DNA of 64,000 nucleotides from Takakia lepidozioides. Its lineage: Eukaryota; Streptophyta; Takakiopsida; Takakiales; Takakiaceae. Within the stretch, counting starts at the first letter, position 1; every line of letters begins with the position of its first letter. The notes below the pieces were generated by a model, which was not told the origin of the DNA, ran no database searches, and saw only the letters and a list, made by a program, of their open reading frames with translations. Shown in pieces: positions 12,300 through 22,959 of this stretch. The translations under genes and the position numbers were made by a program. The DNA is taken from NCBI GenBank assembly GCA_030704615.1, contig CM060731.1, forward strand, positions 70,536,756-70,600,755, in the 5' to 3' direction.

Positions 12300-12467
12300 C
12301 ACTAGTGGTAGTGGTGCCCCACCCAGAGTGGTAGTGGTAGTGGCATCCCTCACTAGTGGTAGTGGCACCCCACCCATAGTGGTAGTGGTAGTGGCACCCC
12401 TCACTAGTGGTAGTGGTTCCCCACCCATAGTGGTAGTGGTAGTAGCACCCCTCACTAGTGGTAGTGC
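12300..12467. repeat. 51-bp minisatellite in the Gag-protease linker
   Basis: CACTAGTGGTAGTGG recurs at 12300, 12351, 12402 and 12453, an exact 51-base period. On the - strand it encodes a 17-residue repeat of the form PLPLVRGATTTTTMGG plus one variable residue, so copy number changes keep the frame. Confidence 0.92.
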
Positions 12468-12583
12468 TGCCCCGCACATGAATCCCATGCCTTCCATGTC
12501 TCCTCCCTCAAGAGCAGGAGGTGGACCATCCAGCCTTGAAGTCGGTACCACCTGAGCTGTGGCCATGGCAGCGAGCCTCTGCT

Positions 12584-12940
12584 CTAGCTGCTGAAGCCGG
12601 TTGGCCATGCCTTGGTCACCACCTTGACTTCCGCGTCCTTGGCCATGTTGAGCTTGCCCTTGGCCTGCACCTCGTGCCTGGCCACCTTGTCCTCTCTGGG
12701 CTGCTCCACCTCACCCCCGGCCACCATTGTTCCCTTGAAACTGGCCTGGGCGCAAACCATAGCACTGGGCTTCTCCATGCCCGTACTTGCCACAATGCCC
12801 ACACTACAACTGTGCATGTTGTGCCGGTGCCAAACCATTGCCTCCTCTGGGCAATCCTTCTTGACATGGGGTCCTCCACATGTCCAGCACACCACATCCA
12901 CCCGTTGTTGGCCAGCAAATGAAGGGAGAGACCCCTGCAT
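12584..12940 (-). pseudogene. Gag nucleocapsid part with zinc knuckle
   Basis: The frame contains CWTCGGPHVKKDC, a CX2CX3HX4C zinc knuckle typical of retrotransposon nucleocapsid that binds element RNA. It follows the capsid part on the same strand and is separated from it by stops. The frame then runs into a low-complexity region before the protease. Confidence 0.7.
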
Positions 12941-13028
12941 CTAAGGTCCTCTCTGCCCTTCCCTGAGCTTCACCTGAGCTCCCTTGCTGCCTTGAGCACG
13001 TTGAGGTAGTGGCTGGTTAGGAGCACCA

Positions 13029-13943
13029 CTACCTTGTGGCAAATCCCACCATGACCACTCGTTCCTCCACCATGTTGAGCTCTATCCGCTCTGCCAGCAA
13101 AAACACATTTGCTAAGGTGGGTTGGGCCGCTTGTAGGAGAGTTGCATCCCGTACCCTTCTCCTCAGCTCCTTGTCCAATATCCCGTACCAGAATTGGACT
13201 GCCTGAGCCTCCGTAACCCCTTGGGTTACATTAATCAAGCGCTTCATGCGAGTGAAAGCCTCCCTCAAGCTCTCAGTCGGCTTCCTCTAGAACTCTTGCA
13301 AGCTCCTCAACTTCTTTGTCCTTACCCCTTGGTAGTTCATTCTCAACTCTTCGAAGAACTTCACAACAGGGTTGAAGGCAGACACCGCCACTAGTGCTGG
13401 TGCAGCAGTAGCTTGGGTGGACGTCGTAGCCTCTGTATCACTAGTCCCACTGCTGCTCGTGGAAGCTGCCGGTATGGCTGCTGCCCTTGTCCCTCTAGTG
13501 CCTCTAGTGATGGAGACATAGTCGGGTGACCAGTACATCTTCCACTCCTCGATCTCAATATCATGCCCCCGCCTAAACTCATGGTAATCATCTATGGGCG
13601 GCCCCTCAAGGTGCTGAAACAGCCCCTTCCATGCCATGAAAGGCGTAAACAGTTGTGGATTGCGCATTTGCTGCAAGTCACACCAACTATCAAACTCTTG
13701 GATAAAATCATCCAACTCAATGGTGCCCACCGCCCCAGAGTACCTTCGTCGCCCCTTGGTGGCTCCATACATCTCCTCCATCGTGGCCCACAACAATGGC
13801 AAGGAAACAACTTGCACCGCCGGTGTGAGTCCTCCTGATTCCTTCCGTAGAAGACACAGGAGGTGAAGGTGGCCTAAACCGCACACCTCGTCTCGTATAC
13901 CTGCTAGTATCACTAGTGCTCGTACCGGCACTTTCCCCAGCAA
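13029..13943 (-). pseudogene. gag: gag polyprotein, Ty3/gypsy type (broken)
   Basis: Two frames together encode a retrotransposon Gag. The first (13943-13287) has a Ser/Thr-rich linker and the segment FEELRMNYQGVRTKKLRSLQ; the second (13268-13029) has the typical capsid helix region with EAFTRMKRLINVTQG and AVQFWYGILDKELRRRV. A TAG stop right after LRSLQEF (sequence EF, stop, RKPTESLREAF) interrupts an otherwise continuous reading frame. Gag would form the cytoplasmic virus-like particle. The fold is inferred from pattern, not from a search. Confidence 0.75.
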
Positions 13944-14271
13944 CTAGTGGCACCTCCGTATTGACAAACTGACACTCAACCGGTCATGAACATGTCTCTA
14001 ACCCCCTCTCCACAAAGTATCCGGGTAGAGAACCTGATGCGGCTTATGGTTTGGAATACTAGGTTCCTAACATAGCCTGCACCTGTACCTGCATCCACCG
14101 CAGGCGCTCCTATGGTTGGCTGGTCATCACCTCCAACCTCACCACAGGAGAAACAAAGATGGTCTGACTGGTCATCAACCCAGCCTCACCATCGACAACA
14201 TGCTCTAGGGTTGGATCGGCGATCAAGCCCGAGTCAAATCTTTGAGTCAAATCGAGGTAAGACCAGCTTAG

Positions 14272-14670
14272 GTGTTCAGGCTAGCAGCTACACTCTGTGA
14301 GAGTGAGGAGGTTACTTCATCTTCTGCGGAGATAGTGGGAGGTGTAGTGCCGGAGGGATCCTTGGATGTGAAAGTCAAGACTGCCACGGTGGCGCCATGG
14401 CAAGCTGTAGCTGCCAGGTTGATGAAGCTGCCAGCTAGGCCAGCCATTGAGCGCGCCATGGTGACACCTGGAGTTGTCATGTTAGACAACCAAGATGACA
14501 TTTTCTATTTGAGTGGACCGGCAAGCAACCGGCCACTGCGGGTCTTGTTGGACTCGAGAACTCAGCCATTGATGCTGGGCAGAGCTGTTATTGCAGGCTT
14601 GGGCCTCACGGAGGCGGATATGGAGCCGTGCCCTTTCCAGATACAGAAACCTCTGGGAGGATCAGAGTAG
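14272..14670 (+). pseudogene. Retropepsin-like protease, right copy, active site altered
   Basis: Nearly identical to the left copy (11945-11547), but the active-site triplet reads DSR instead of DSG (LLDSRTQPLML). The glycine next to the catalytic aspartate is normally invariant, so this copy should be inactive. The change is a GGG to AGA type difference. Confidence 0.8.
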
Positions 14671-14679
14671 GCTCGAGGC

Positions 14680-16495
14680 ATGACACGGCGTGAGTTGGCT
14701 ATCAGACTACAGCCGGATCATCCTACAGATAGCTCAGTGATGAGAGCCAAGGCCATTGTGACAGACAGGGTCTCGTACGATGTCCTTGTTGGTGGGGCAG
14801 TGTTGTACCCCATGGGCTTCACCCTGGATTTTTGGGAGGAGTCAGCTTCCTATAGGCCTGGATGGCAGTCAGGGGAGGGCCGGCATATGCAGCTCTCTGT
14901 GACGTTTATAGGAGGAGTTGCAGTTGCCCAGCGAGGCAAGATGCCGACACTGGCAGCATTCACAGCTGCAATGAGTTGGTCTGGAGAGTTGCTTGAGGGC
15001 AACGCTCATTCAGAGGATATGTCACCTCCGGGAGAGCAGGATGACATGTATGGTATGGCGGAGTTGTCTGCCATGGTTGCTCACATTCCATTGTGGGGCT
15101 CGAGCAAGGATTTGCAGCGGGTTGCTGATTGGCAAGTGCAACAAGCCTGGGTAGAGGCTTTTGTATCGTCAGGAGAGGAGGATAGTGCGGGGATTGCACC
15201 AGAACCACCTCAGTTGTCACCATTGGACACCACACCGATCATGTGGCAATGTCCGGATGAAGGCATTTGCCTTCTGGACTTGTTTGGCGGGATCAGCACC
15301 GGGTTGGCTGCTGTTCTATAGGTAGGTGTACAAGTACGACGTTACCTGTATGTGGAGATGGATGAGACTGCACGACGCATTTCCTTACGCCATGTTGCTT
15401 AGTTGGTGCAGTAGTACCCTGAGTTGTTGCTGGTGTCTGCAGTTCGTGGATATCAACAGGCCTTGCGAGCAGACATTGCGTTGCTGGGGGCGCAGGATTT
15501 GGAGCGGGTTGGCTCCATTGATTTGGTAGTGGCAGGTTGGCCCTGCCAAGGGCATTCATCAGCCGGGCATGGCAATGGATTGCGAGACTCGAGGTTGGGT
15601 CTGTTTTGGGAGATGGTGCGAGTTTTGCGCCACTTACAGCTTCATCAAGCTGTATCTCCAGCATACATCTTGGAGAATGTGCCACTGATGGGTGATTCTC
15701 GGGCCAGGGTGATGGCAAGTGTGCATCAAGTCCGGTCGTGGCTTGGGTCAGCAGTGTTGCTGGATGCAGCTGCAGTGGGGTCACGGGCTCATCGTCCACG
15801 GTTATGGTGGACTAACTTGATGTCACCCGCACTGCTTAAGCGTGCATTTGATGGGGTGCAGCGGCCAGCACACCTCACAGTGGATAACATTTTGGACACA
15901 GGGAGGCAGACACGATGACCGTCCGCCTTTGGCAGTGGTCAACAATGTGGGTCGACCACGAGCAGCACTACCTACACTTCTCAGCTTCCTTGGATCGCAT
16001 GTTTTCCGGGATAGCGGACCTGGCCTCATGTGGGATGCTCAGTTGCAACAGTTAGTGGAGCCTAATGCCGACGAGCGAGAGTGGGCTATGGGTTTTTCCA
16101 CTGGGACCACGGCGGTGCTTCTTTCTGAGGCATCACGTCGTCAGGTGTTGGGGCAAGCAATGGATCTAAATTGCTTGACCTGGATTATCAGCTTGGCTAT
16201 GGCTGAGCAACGTAGAGTGTGGAGTGCACTTCCCTTGACGGTCTCTCTGTCTTCCGAGACTTTACAGGCAGTGAGTGGGGGCGAGCCGGTGAGGACCACG
16301 CGGTGTAGACATCCATGGCACACGTGGGAGGTGCTCGAGGTTCAGAGGAAGTTGGCAGCCAAGGCGGCTGTGATGGATGAGGTTGGGGATTCTTCTCGGG
16401 TTGAGGAGGTCCTCAAAGATGAGATGATGGGGCAGGATGAGGCCTTGTCATTGACAGAGCAGGCAGGGAGTACTGCTCATGAGGTTGCGGCATAG
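14680..16495 (+). pseudogene. C5-cytosine DNA methyltransferase inside the retroelement (broken)
   Basis: It would move a methyl group from AdoMet to carbon 5 of cytosine in DNA. Motifs appear in canonical order: I as LLDLFGGISTGLAAVL (15270s), II as YVEMDETARR, IV as GWPCQGHSSAG with the catalytic PC (15535-15560), VI as ILENVP (15668), VIII as SRAHRPRLWW (15780s), then a target-recognition-like stretch, IX as NADEREWAMGF (16070s) and X-like VLGQAMDLN. It follows the protease directly in the polyprotein; residues before motif I resemble nothing I know. It is inactive as read: TAG stops at 15319, in RHVA-stop-LVQ-stop-YPELL, and a frameshift near 15905. The family is clear; whether it is closest to DNMT1, DNMT3, CMT or bacterial enzymes is not. 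Confidence 0.9.
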
Positions 16496-16554
16496 CAACC
16501 ATGGGACGCGTCCTCTACCTCTAAGTCTGCAGGACTTAAGGTTGCAGTTACGGA

Positions 16555-17754
16555 GGACAATTGGGAGCCTGACATTGGACCCATTGTCACTGGAGGAGAG
16601 AGACGACGTATACGGCGGTTCCTGAGGGCTTACAGGAATTGCTTTGCCTTCAGTTTGAAGGATTTGGGAGCACTGAAGGGTCAGGAGATTCGTATTGAGT
16701 TGGCTACGGACACGCCAATCTTTCGGAGACCCTATAGATACAGTGACATGGAGAGGTCTTTGATTCAGATGATGACTCAAGATCTCTGGGAGGATAGTTT
16801 TGGTGGAGTTCTCTGGTGGAGAGTATGCTTCAGCCACGGTGATGCCAGCCAAGAAGGATGTCTATGGCAATTGGACGGAGAGACGTATGTACGTTGATTA
16901 CCGGATTATAAATCGTCAGACCAAGTCCGATAAGTATGCCATGCCCACACCGGAGGAGATCTTTGATGCCATTGGGCATGCCAAGGTCTTTAGCACTTTG
17001 GACTTGCGGTCCGGATATCACCACTTGCCGATCAAGGAGGCGGACAAGCAGAAGACGGCATTCTGGGGGATCAATGAGCACGGGAAGGATTGCCTATATC
17101 AGTGGCGTTTCTTACCATTCGGGCTTAAGAACGCTCCTGCAGAGTTCCAGACAGTTATGGACAGGATTCTAGCAGGGGTAGACTTTGCTCGGTGCTACAT
17201 AGATGACATCATCATCTTTAGTACTACAGTGGATGAGAACGAGAGACACTTTCAGGTGGTATTTGAGCGCTTGAGAACGCACGGATTGAAGTTACATCCG
17301 GGGAAGTGCAAGTTCTTCCACAACCACATTGAGTATCTGGGCCACATGATATATCCTGGAGGATTGGGGGTGCAGCAGACTAAGGTAGAGGCCATCGCAC
17401 AGATTCCACGTCCCACGAATGTAAGCCGAGTTCGAGCTTTCATGGGGTTGGCAAACTACTATAGACGGTTTATCAAGGGATTTAGTGCTATTGCAAAGGC
17501 TCTAACCAAGCTGACCAAGGTAGACCTGGAGTGGCAGTGGGAAGTTTAGCAAGAGCGAGTTTTTCCGGAGCTCAAGGCGAGGTTGACCTCGGCGCCGATC
17601 TTGAGACGACCTATCAGGGGGCGTCCCTTTCGGGTGCATACAGATTGAAGCATGCTGGGACTTGGAGCGGTGCTCACACAAGTGGATGATGAGGGAAGAG
17701 AGTTCGTAGTGGGCTTATGTTAGCCGCTCGAACAACACTGCAGAGTCTAAGTAT
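16555..17754 (+). pseudogene. Reverse transcriptase and first part of RNase H
   Basis: Ty3-type RT. The finger region has KGQEIRIELATDTPIFRRPY; the palm has YRIINRQTKSDKY, STLDLRSGYHHLP (motif A, catalytic D), LPFGLKNAPAEFQ (motif B), CYIDDIIIFS (motif C) and LRTHGLKLHPGKCKF. The connection reads VRAFMGLANYYRRFI. A frame change at about 16790-16800 and a TAG after WQWEV break it. RNase H begins with the usual HTD, followed by TGA where tryptophan is expected, and stops at the CACTA insertion after AESKY. Confidence 0.92.
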
Positions 17755-18228
17755 CACTACAACAGATTGCGGCTTTTATGACTCCCATGGGTGCGCAGTC
17801 ATGACATATTTGTGGCAAAAATGACTGCACCGTTTGCAGTCGTAAAATGCTTTTGAAGTCATAATGCAGGTCTGGGGAAGACGTATATGCGACTACATGG
17901 CTCCGGACTCTGCGCAACACAGGTCAAACATGTTTGACCACGAATATTGGCATGGCAGATATGACTACCAATCACGGTCATGGCTACACTGGAATGACGT
18001 GTGCATATTGCTAGACAGACATATGACTTCATGACTCTCACTCTAATGCATTCTGCCAGATCATCACATGGATGAATCGCTACATGACTGCACGTGTCGA
18101 CACATTCTTTTCTGGTTATATATATAATATATGAGTATTTATATTTTGAAAAAACGGAGACTCTGACAACTAGAATGAATTAAAAATAAATAAAAATAAA
18201 ATCAAAGTGCAAAAAGATTAAAAAAAAA

Positions 18229-18478
18229 CACATCGGCTGGTAAGTGCACAGTGTGTCGCCTTGGTGGTTTGGGGTTCAAACCCGTTGCCCATATCCCGTG
18301 TGTGGGATTGTTCGTGACGGTATGTCTGGGCGTTGATAGTCCTGTAGGTCTTATGGCCCATAAATGAAGGCCGGTGAATTTTTCCCCCTCCTCAAGGGCC
18401 TGGGGTTTCCTTTAATAATTTTATTTTTTTTATTTTTATTTTTATTTTAAAAAAAAACTTTTAGGGTTTACCCAAAGG
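18229..18478 (+). mobile_element. tRNA-derived SINE, family 1, copy 1
   Basis: Starts at ACATCGGCTGG, has the B-box GGGTTCAAACCC and shares the body (TGTGGGATTGTTCGTGACGG, then CCCATAAATGAA, then CCCCCTCCTCAAG) with 27014-27235. It lacks about 14 bases of the A-box (TAGCTCAGTTGG) that the other copy has, so it could not be transcribed from its own promoter. It ends in an A/T-rich tail. Confidence 0.8.
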
Positions 18479-20514
18479 TTAAAAAACTTCAAAAGTTGCC
18501 CATCACGTAGCAGTGAACAGACTTAGAGCAAGCGGGAGGGAGAGAGAGAGAGGGTTGGGACTTAGAACGAGCGAGCGGGAGGGAGGGCAAACATGCATGG
18601 GAGGCCCGCAGTTGGAGCAACCTTCGCATCTGAAGCAAGCGTCCTAGAAATGCTAGGGTATGTGTCCGAGGAGGTTTTGACTGGGAACTCGCAGTTCTTG
18701 GGAGATTCAGCTTGGTCTTAGCAGGCCGTGTTTCAATCTCTACCCGCTCAGCTGCACCGTGGTGGTTCTGACAGACCAATCCGACATTACCTGACTACAG
18801 ACACAAGCAGCACACACAAGAGGTCCTCTTGGGTTCATGGTCAGTTAAATCCTCCATGGGTCATGACACAAGGTTAGGGTTTATGGTCAAGAGAGGCTAC
18901 CTTCGCTCCATTGTTGTAGTGGAGGTTGCTCCTCACAACCACGTTGAAAAATTTGAGTACAGACATTTGTTGATGTGTAATTCCTCTGGCAAACTGCTTG
19001 CAAGGTTTGTGACCAAAGGATGAAAATGTGGTATGCTTGGTTGGCGCAGTGCAACATCAAGTGGTTTCGAGAGTATGATAATATGACGGATCTTGGCGGG
19101 GATCGGTATTGGAATTTCATCTAGCGTAGTGCCCCTGTACATATCAGAGGTAAGGCTTTGTTCTCGTCTCCTTCCCAACTTTCACTAGTGTCTACGAGAG
19201 CAGTGTTAGAAAATGGTTTTGTTGCATGGTTTAACCTCTATCATAGAGCCAAATGCAGTCAGTAACTTTATGCTTGAGATCAATGCTGCTCAGTAATCCC
19301 TGAGCTTTTTAAGTAGTTAACCACATCATAGTAAACTATGAAGAGAACCATGTGACACCCTATGGTACCTTGCAAAGTTGTTTGGGATATTTGTTGTTGC
19401 ACCTCATATCCATGACATTGGAGCACAAGGCTGAGAAAGGGAGCACTGGGGTGGCAATGGCAGGTGTCTCCTACAGAGATCCGTGGTACACTGGGAACAG
19501 CGAACTAACTTTCCATCTGTGTGGGCATTCTGATGGCTCTTATTGTGGGGCTTCCCCTGAGTGGCAACCCTGCCTGATACTGATTGGACACTGATGTGTT
19601 TGTGGACAGATGAAATATTCAAAGAACATGTGCAGCATGATTTGTTTTTGTATTCTAGTCTTTCTTGTCTTGAGGGTGAAGGGTTGCTTTAGGCCTTCCA
19701 GTCATATAGAGGCACATGACATTTGGTCCAGTTAGTTGGAAGGCATAGTATCTGTAATGGGCATTTGTGGTGGCCAAAATGGTCCTTTGAGTGAGTGCAA
19801 GGTAGACAATACTGGTGCTGGGTAAATGGTTGGTACATTGTTTCGCAAATTGAACATGTATTCAATCAAAGTTAATTGGATGCCACTGTGAGACGTTGCC
19901 TTGTATGGAAATGGACGTCAGATTCTTTCTTTGGGGTGATAAAACAGGTGGCGTAGCATGTTTGCATTGGCTGCAGTGTCCTCCTTTGTTTGGGCATGGC
20001 ATACACTCCAGAAAGCCCACGTTGGCTATGCAAGGTTAACTTCCATCCATATACGATGCATCTTGATTTTCTGTATCTTGTTGTTTTTGCAACAGGGTGA
20101 CTATGCAGAGTTGGAATGTTGAACAACTTCAAATAGAGAATTGAGTCTAGAACAACAATTGTGTGTAATGTGGCTAGCACAACAAATGATTCAACGGAAT
20201 GATGCTGGAGTGTGCAACAAGGGAGGATAGCAAAGGCAGAGACACGGCAAGACAACTGTGGGGCAAGGCAAAGTTTGAGGTGGCCTTGGCAGACAAAGAA
20301 CTACCCCAACCAGTACAGACCCAGCCAGTCTTATTCACCCAACTATCGACTCTCTGAAGAAGAGTTCTACAACCAGCCTATCACAAATCCAAACTACCTG
20401 AAGCATATCGGATTATATTATATTAGATTTCCCGGCAGTAAGCAGTCCTTCCATATTGATCCGTCACCCTTTGATTTGCAGCAAACTTTTGTTGTGTAAT
20501 TTCCAGAGATCCCT

Positions 20515-20700
20515 GGTGACATCATCAAATCTGCAATTGTACCAGATGTCATCCTGAACATTGGTCTGATGGCCATGTATGCTAAATGTGGGAGCATCTA
20601 GGATGCCAAGGGAGTGTTCAACACTATGGCTGAACCAGATGTGGTGTCGTGGAATGCGATGCTTGCAGGGTGTGCAGAGCAGGAGCGCGGGATGGGGCTT
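20515..20700 (+). pseudogene. Captured PPR-protein fragment inside the CACTA element
   Basis: One frame reads a classic plant PPR repeat: IIKSAIVPDVILNIGLMAMY, AKCGSI, TAG stop, DAKGVFNTMAEPDVVSWNAM, LAGCAEQE. PPR proteins bind organellar RNA. Only about 1.5 repeats are present and one stop interrupts them, so it is a gene fragment picked up by the transposon. The frame just upstream (20212-20499) has no domain I recognise. Confidence 0.82.
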
Positions 20701-20796
20701 TGGACACCTGAAAGCAAATGATGGGGAAAGGGGTGAAGGTACCTTCTTCAACATAATTCACCATGTTTTCCCTGCTAGTGTGTGCTTTGACAATTC

Positions 20797-21460
20797 TAGG
20801 CTGTCATTGTTAGCTTCTAGCAGCAAGGCGAGGATGTATGCATGATTTGTGCAGAGGCATCGATAGCTGAAGGAGAAGGGATTTCGTGTGGGTCCAGATT
20901 CATCCAAGAGGGCCAGATTTCAAGCACAAGATTACCTGTGATTCCCTGTGGATCAATAGCTACAAGAAACCTGCATGGGTAGATGGTCAACTGGCAGCAG
21001 CGGCAGTGATAAAATCAGGCACTGCTAATGAAGGCATCTTCTTCAACACATTTCACCCTGTTTTTCCCTCTTATCAGAATCGGCCCTAAATTTTCATGTT
21101 CAATTCTGCAAGTTAGCTGGTTGAGTGAATCTAGTTTGGAGTGACTTTGACATGATACTGCCAATGTGACAACAAGAAAGTGTCAAAAAATAGGTAATAG
21201 AGATGAGGAGAAGTTGTGGAATGAATACTTATCTGAGCCCAGTCACTGATGGGTCAACCGGGGCAGAAAGGTGTATGCCTGCTACATTTCAGAGAGCAGC
21301 AGACATAATTCAGATAGGAACTAGTGTGCTACGCTGAGTTGGGTGTTTCCTAGAACAAATATAGGCTATCATTGTCAACTGCTAGCAGCAAGGCAAGGAT
21401 GAATGCTTGATTTGTGCAGAGGCATGGATAGCTGAAGGAGTAGAGATAGAATGTGGGTGA
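20797..21460. repeat. Internal duplication within the CACTA element
   Basis: About 95 bases at 20797-20893 (from AGGCTGTCATTGTTAGC to GTGTGGGT) recur at 21363-21460. A shorter piece, CTTCTTCAACA followed by TTCACC, recurs at 20740 and 21039. These look like unequal exchanges inside captured sequence. Confidence 0.75.
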
Positions 21461-22629
21461 CGTAGGGTGTTGGGCAATGGGCAAGACGTCTTTGTATAAA
21501 CGTGAGTGACCTTCCTATCCTCCTGGCTCTCATTTTTTGTGCATGTTTCTTTGTGAAGTATCTGACGACTTCGCCAACACACACCAACCTTTTTGCTTTG
21601 GTTTGTTTACGAGTCCATGGGATAGAAGTTACCATAAACAACACTGGCATTGGTTTTTCATATATGGTATTAGATAATTCTCTATTGTTTTCGCCTTGGC
21701 AGGTTGCTCAGTGACCTTCCTTGGACGCTTTGGAGTATAGCGAGTGAGTATCTCACAATGCAATGTTGGTTGGCGCATCTTATGCAAGAACTTGGAAAAG
21801 AAACATATGTCCTTGTTGTAATAATTCTTAAAGACATGCAAGCCTTAGTTTTTGATGGGTTGCAGATTGATGGAATACATAAGTAGTTAGAAGATTATGG
21901 GTGAACACTTTTCAAAGTGTTATAGTTAGACAATTAATTCACATGAGAACATGTGACAATTTTATGTATTTTTAGATCTGTACGATAATGATAATGATAA
22001 ATATTGGTAAATAGAGATGGTGTACAATCTCTTGGTTTTGCTCAGCTTGTTGCAGTTATGTCTTGCTGCTTTGTTCTCTTTGTATTATATATTATATATT
22101 ATTGTTGTAATAGACATGTATATGAGTACTATCATAGTCATTATAATGACTACATCTATTTTCACTCTCCAATAGTACTACACCACGTGGCATAATTACA
22201 AATATGTAAAAAAATAGCAATACACCCAAAAAAACACCCATCATGACACATGTCAATCTGCTGAGGGACCACGTGTAAAAACTGCAACGCGCCACATGTT
22301 GCAACCGGATTAGCACACCTGTAGTCATAGTTCACAGTCATGGAGAACGAACACTTTGCTACGTGTCATTTCCTGTATCGAGCACGTGTCACTCTTGCAC
22401 AACCGTTGACATGGACTAACTGTCCGTTCAGTCATTCAGTAAAGCCAGCGTGTATGACTACCCCCACATCTGCTCAGGCGCCACATCATAGCCAGCCTGG
22501 AGAGTCATATCTGCCATGTCACAACTGACTAGGGCTTTACGTCTTCAGAGTCAGGAAATCGTAAATGGCTTCCATGACTGCATTTGCAGTCATAACACAG
22601 AGACGTAACAGCCGCAATCTGTTGTAGTG

Positions 22630-22944
22630 TATAGCTCATATGAGGGGGAGTGCTTAGCTGCAGTGTGGGCCGTGGCACACTTCAGGTGCTATCTATAAGG
22701 TAATCTCTTCACCCTTGTCACGGATCACCAACCACTAAAGCGGTTGATAGAGTCAGACAAGCTTACGGGGAAGCTTGCACGGTGGGCACTTATACTCCAA
22801 GAGTATAACTTTCAGGTTGTGCATCGACCAGGTTTGGTCAATAGGGATGCGGATGGATTGAGTCGCAATCCATGCACGAGCCAGCAGGATGACACTGGAG
22901 CTCGGTGGCATGGTGAGACGGACGAGGAGATGGTGTCGGGATGA
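22630..22944 (+). pseudogene. RNase H, second part (after the CACTA insertion)
   Basis: Continues the RNase H as SSYEGECLAAVWAVAHFRCY, then TDHQPLKRLIESDKLTGKLA and LQEYNFQVVHRPGLVNRDAD with DGLSRNP, the standard Ty3 RNase H end. It degrades the RNA strand of the RNA-DNA hybrid. One stop (FRCYL followed by TAA) lies near 22700. Confidence 0.9.
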
Positions 22945-22959
22945 CATGCATCTGCCTTC

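Larger units (their letters stand above)
11071..14251 (-). mobile_element. Inverted Ty3/gypsy fragment: gag to protease
   Basis: On the - strand the order is gag (13943-13029), zinc knuckle (about 12900), low-complexity linker, aspartic protease (11945-11547) and the start of the next segment (11537-11071). The last 0.9 kb (11963-11071) is almost identical to 14252-15150 on the + strand. The two copies therefore form a head-to-head inverted pair of the same retroelement family. The element is cut off at 11071, before the methyltransferase part, and no LTR is joined to its gag end. Confidence 0.85.
17755..22629. mobile_element. Non-autonomous CACTA (EnSpm-like) element, 4875 bp
   Basis: Termini are CACTACAACAGATTGCGGCT and the exact reverse complement at 22610-22629. 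A 3-bp TAT target duplication (17752-17754, 22630-22632) flanks it, as expected for CACTA transposons. Subterminal regions are full of TGACTGC/GCAGTCA-type motifs on both sides, like transposase-binding repeats. No TNPD-like transposase is visible, so it must be mobilised in trans. It carries a SINE, a PPR gene fragment and internal duplications. Confidence 0.96.

Noticed and set aside
20212-20499. Separate gene in the CACTA element
   Set aside because: An open frame with Asn/Tyr-rich sequence but no known domain; probably part of the captured sequence.
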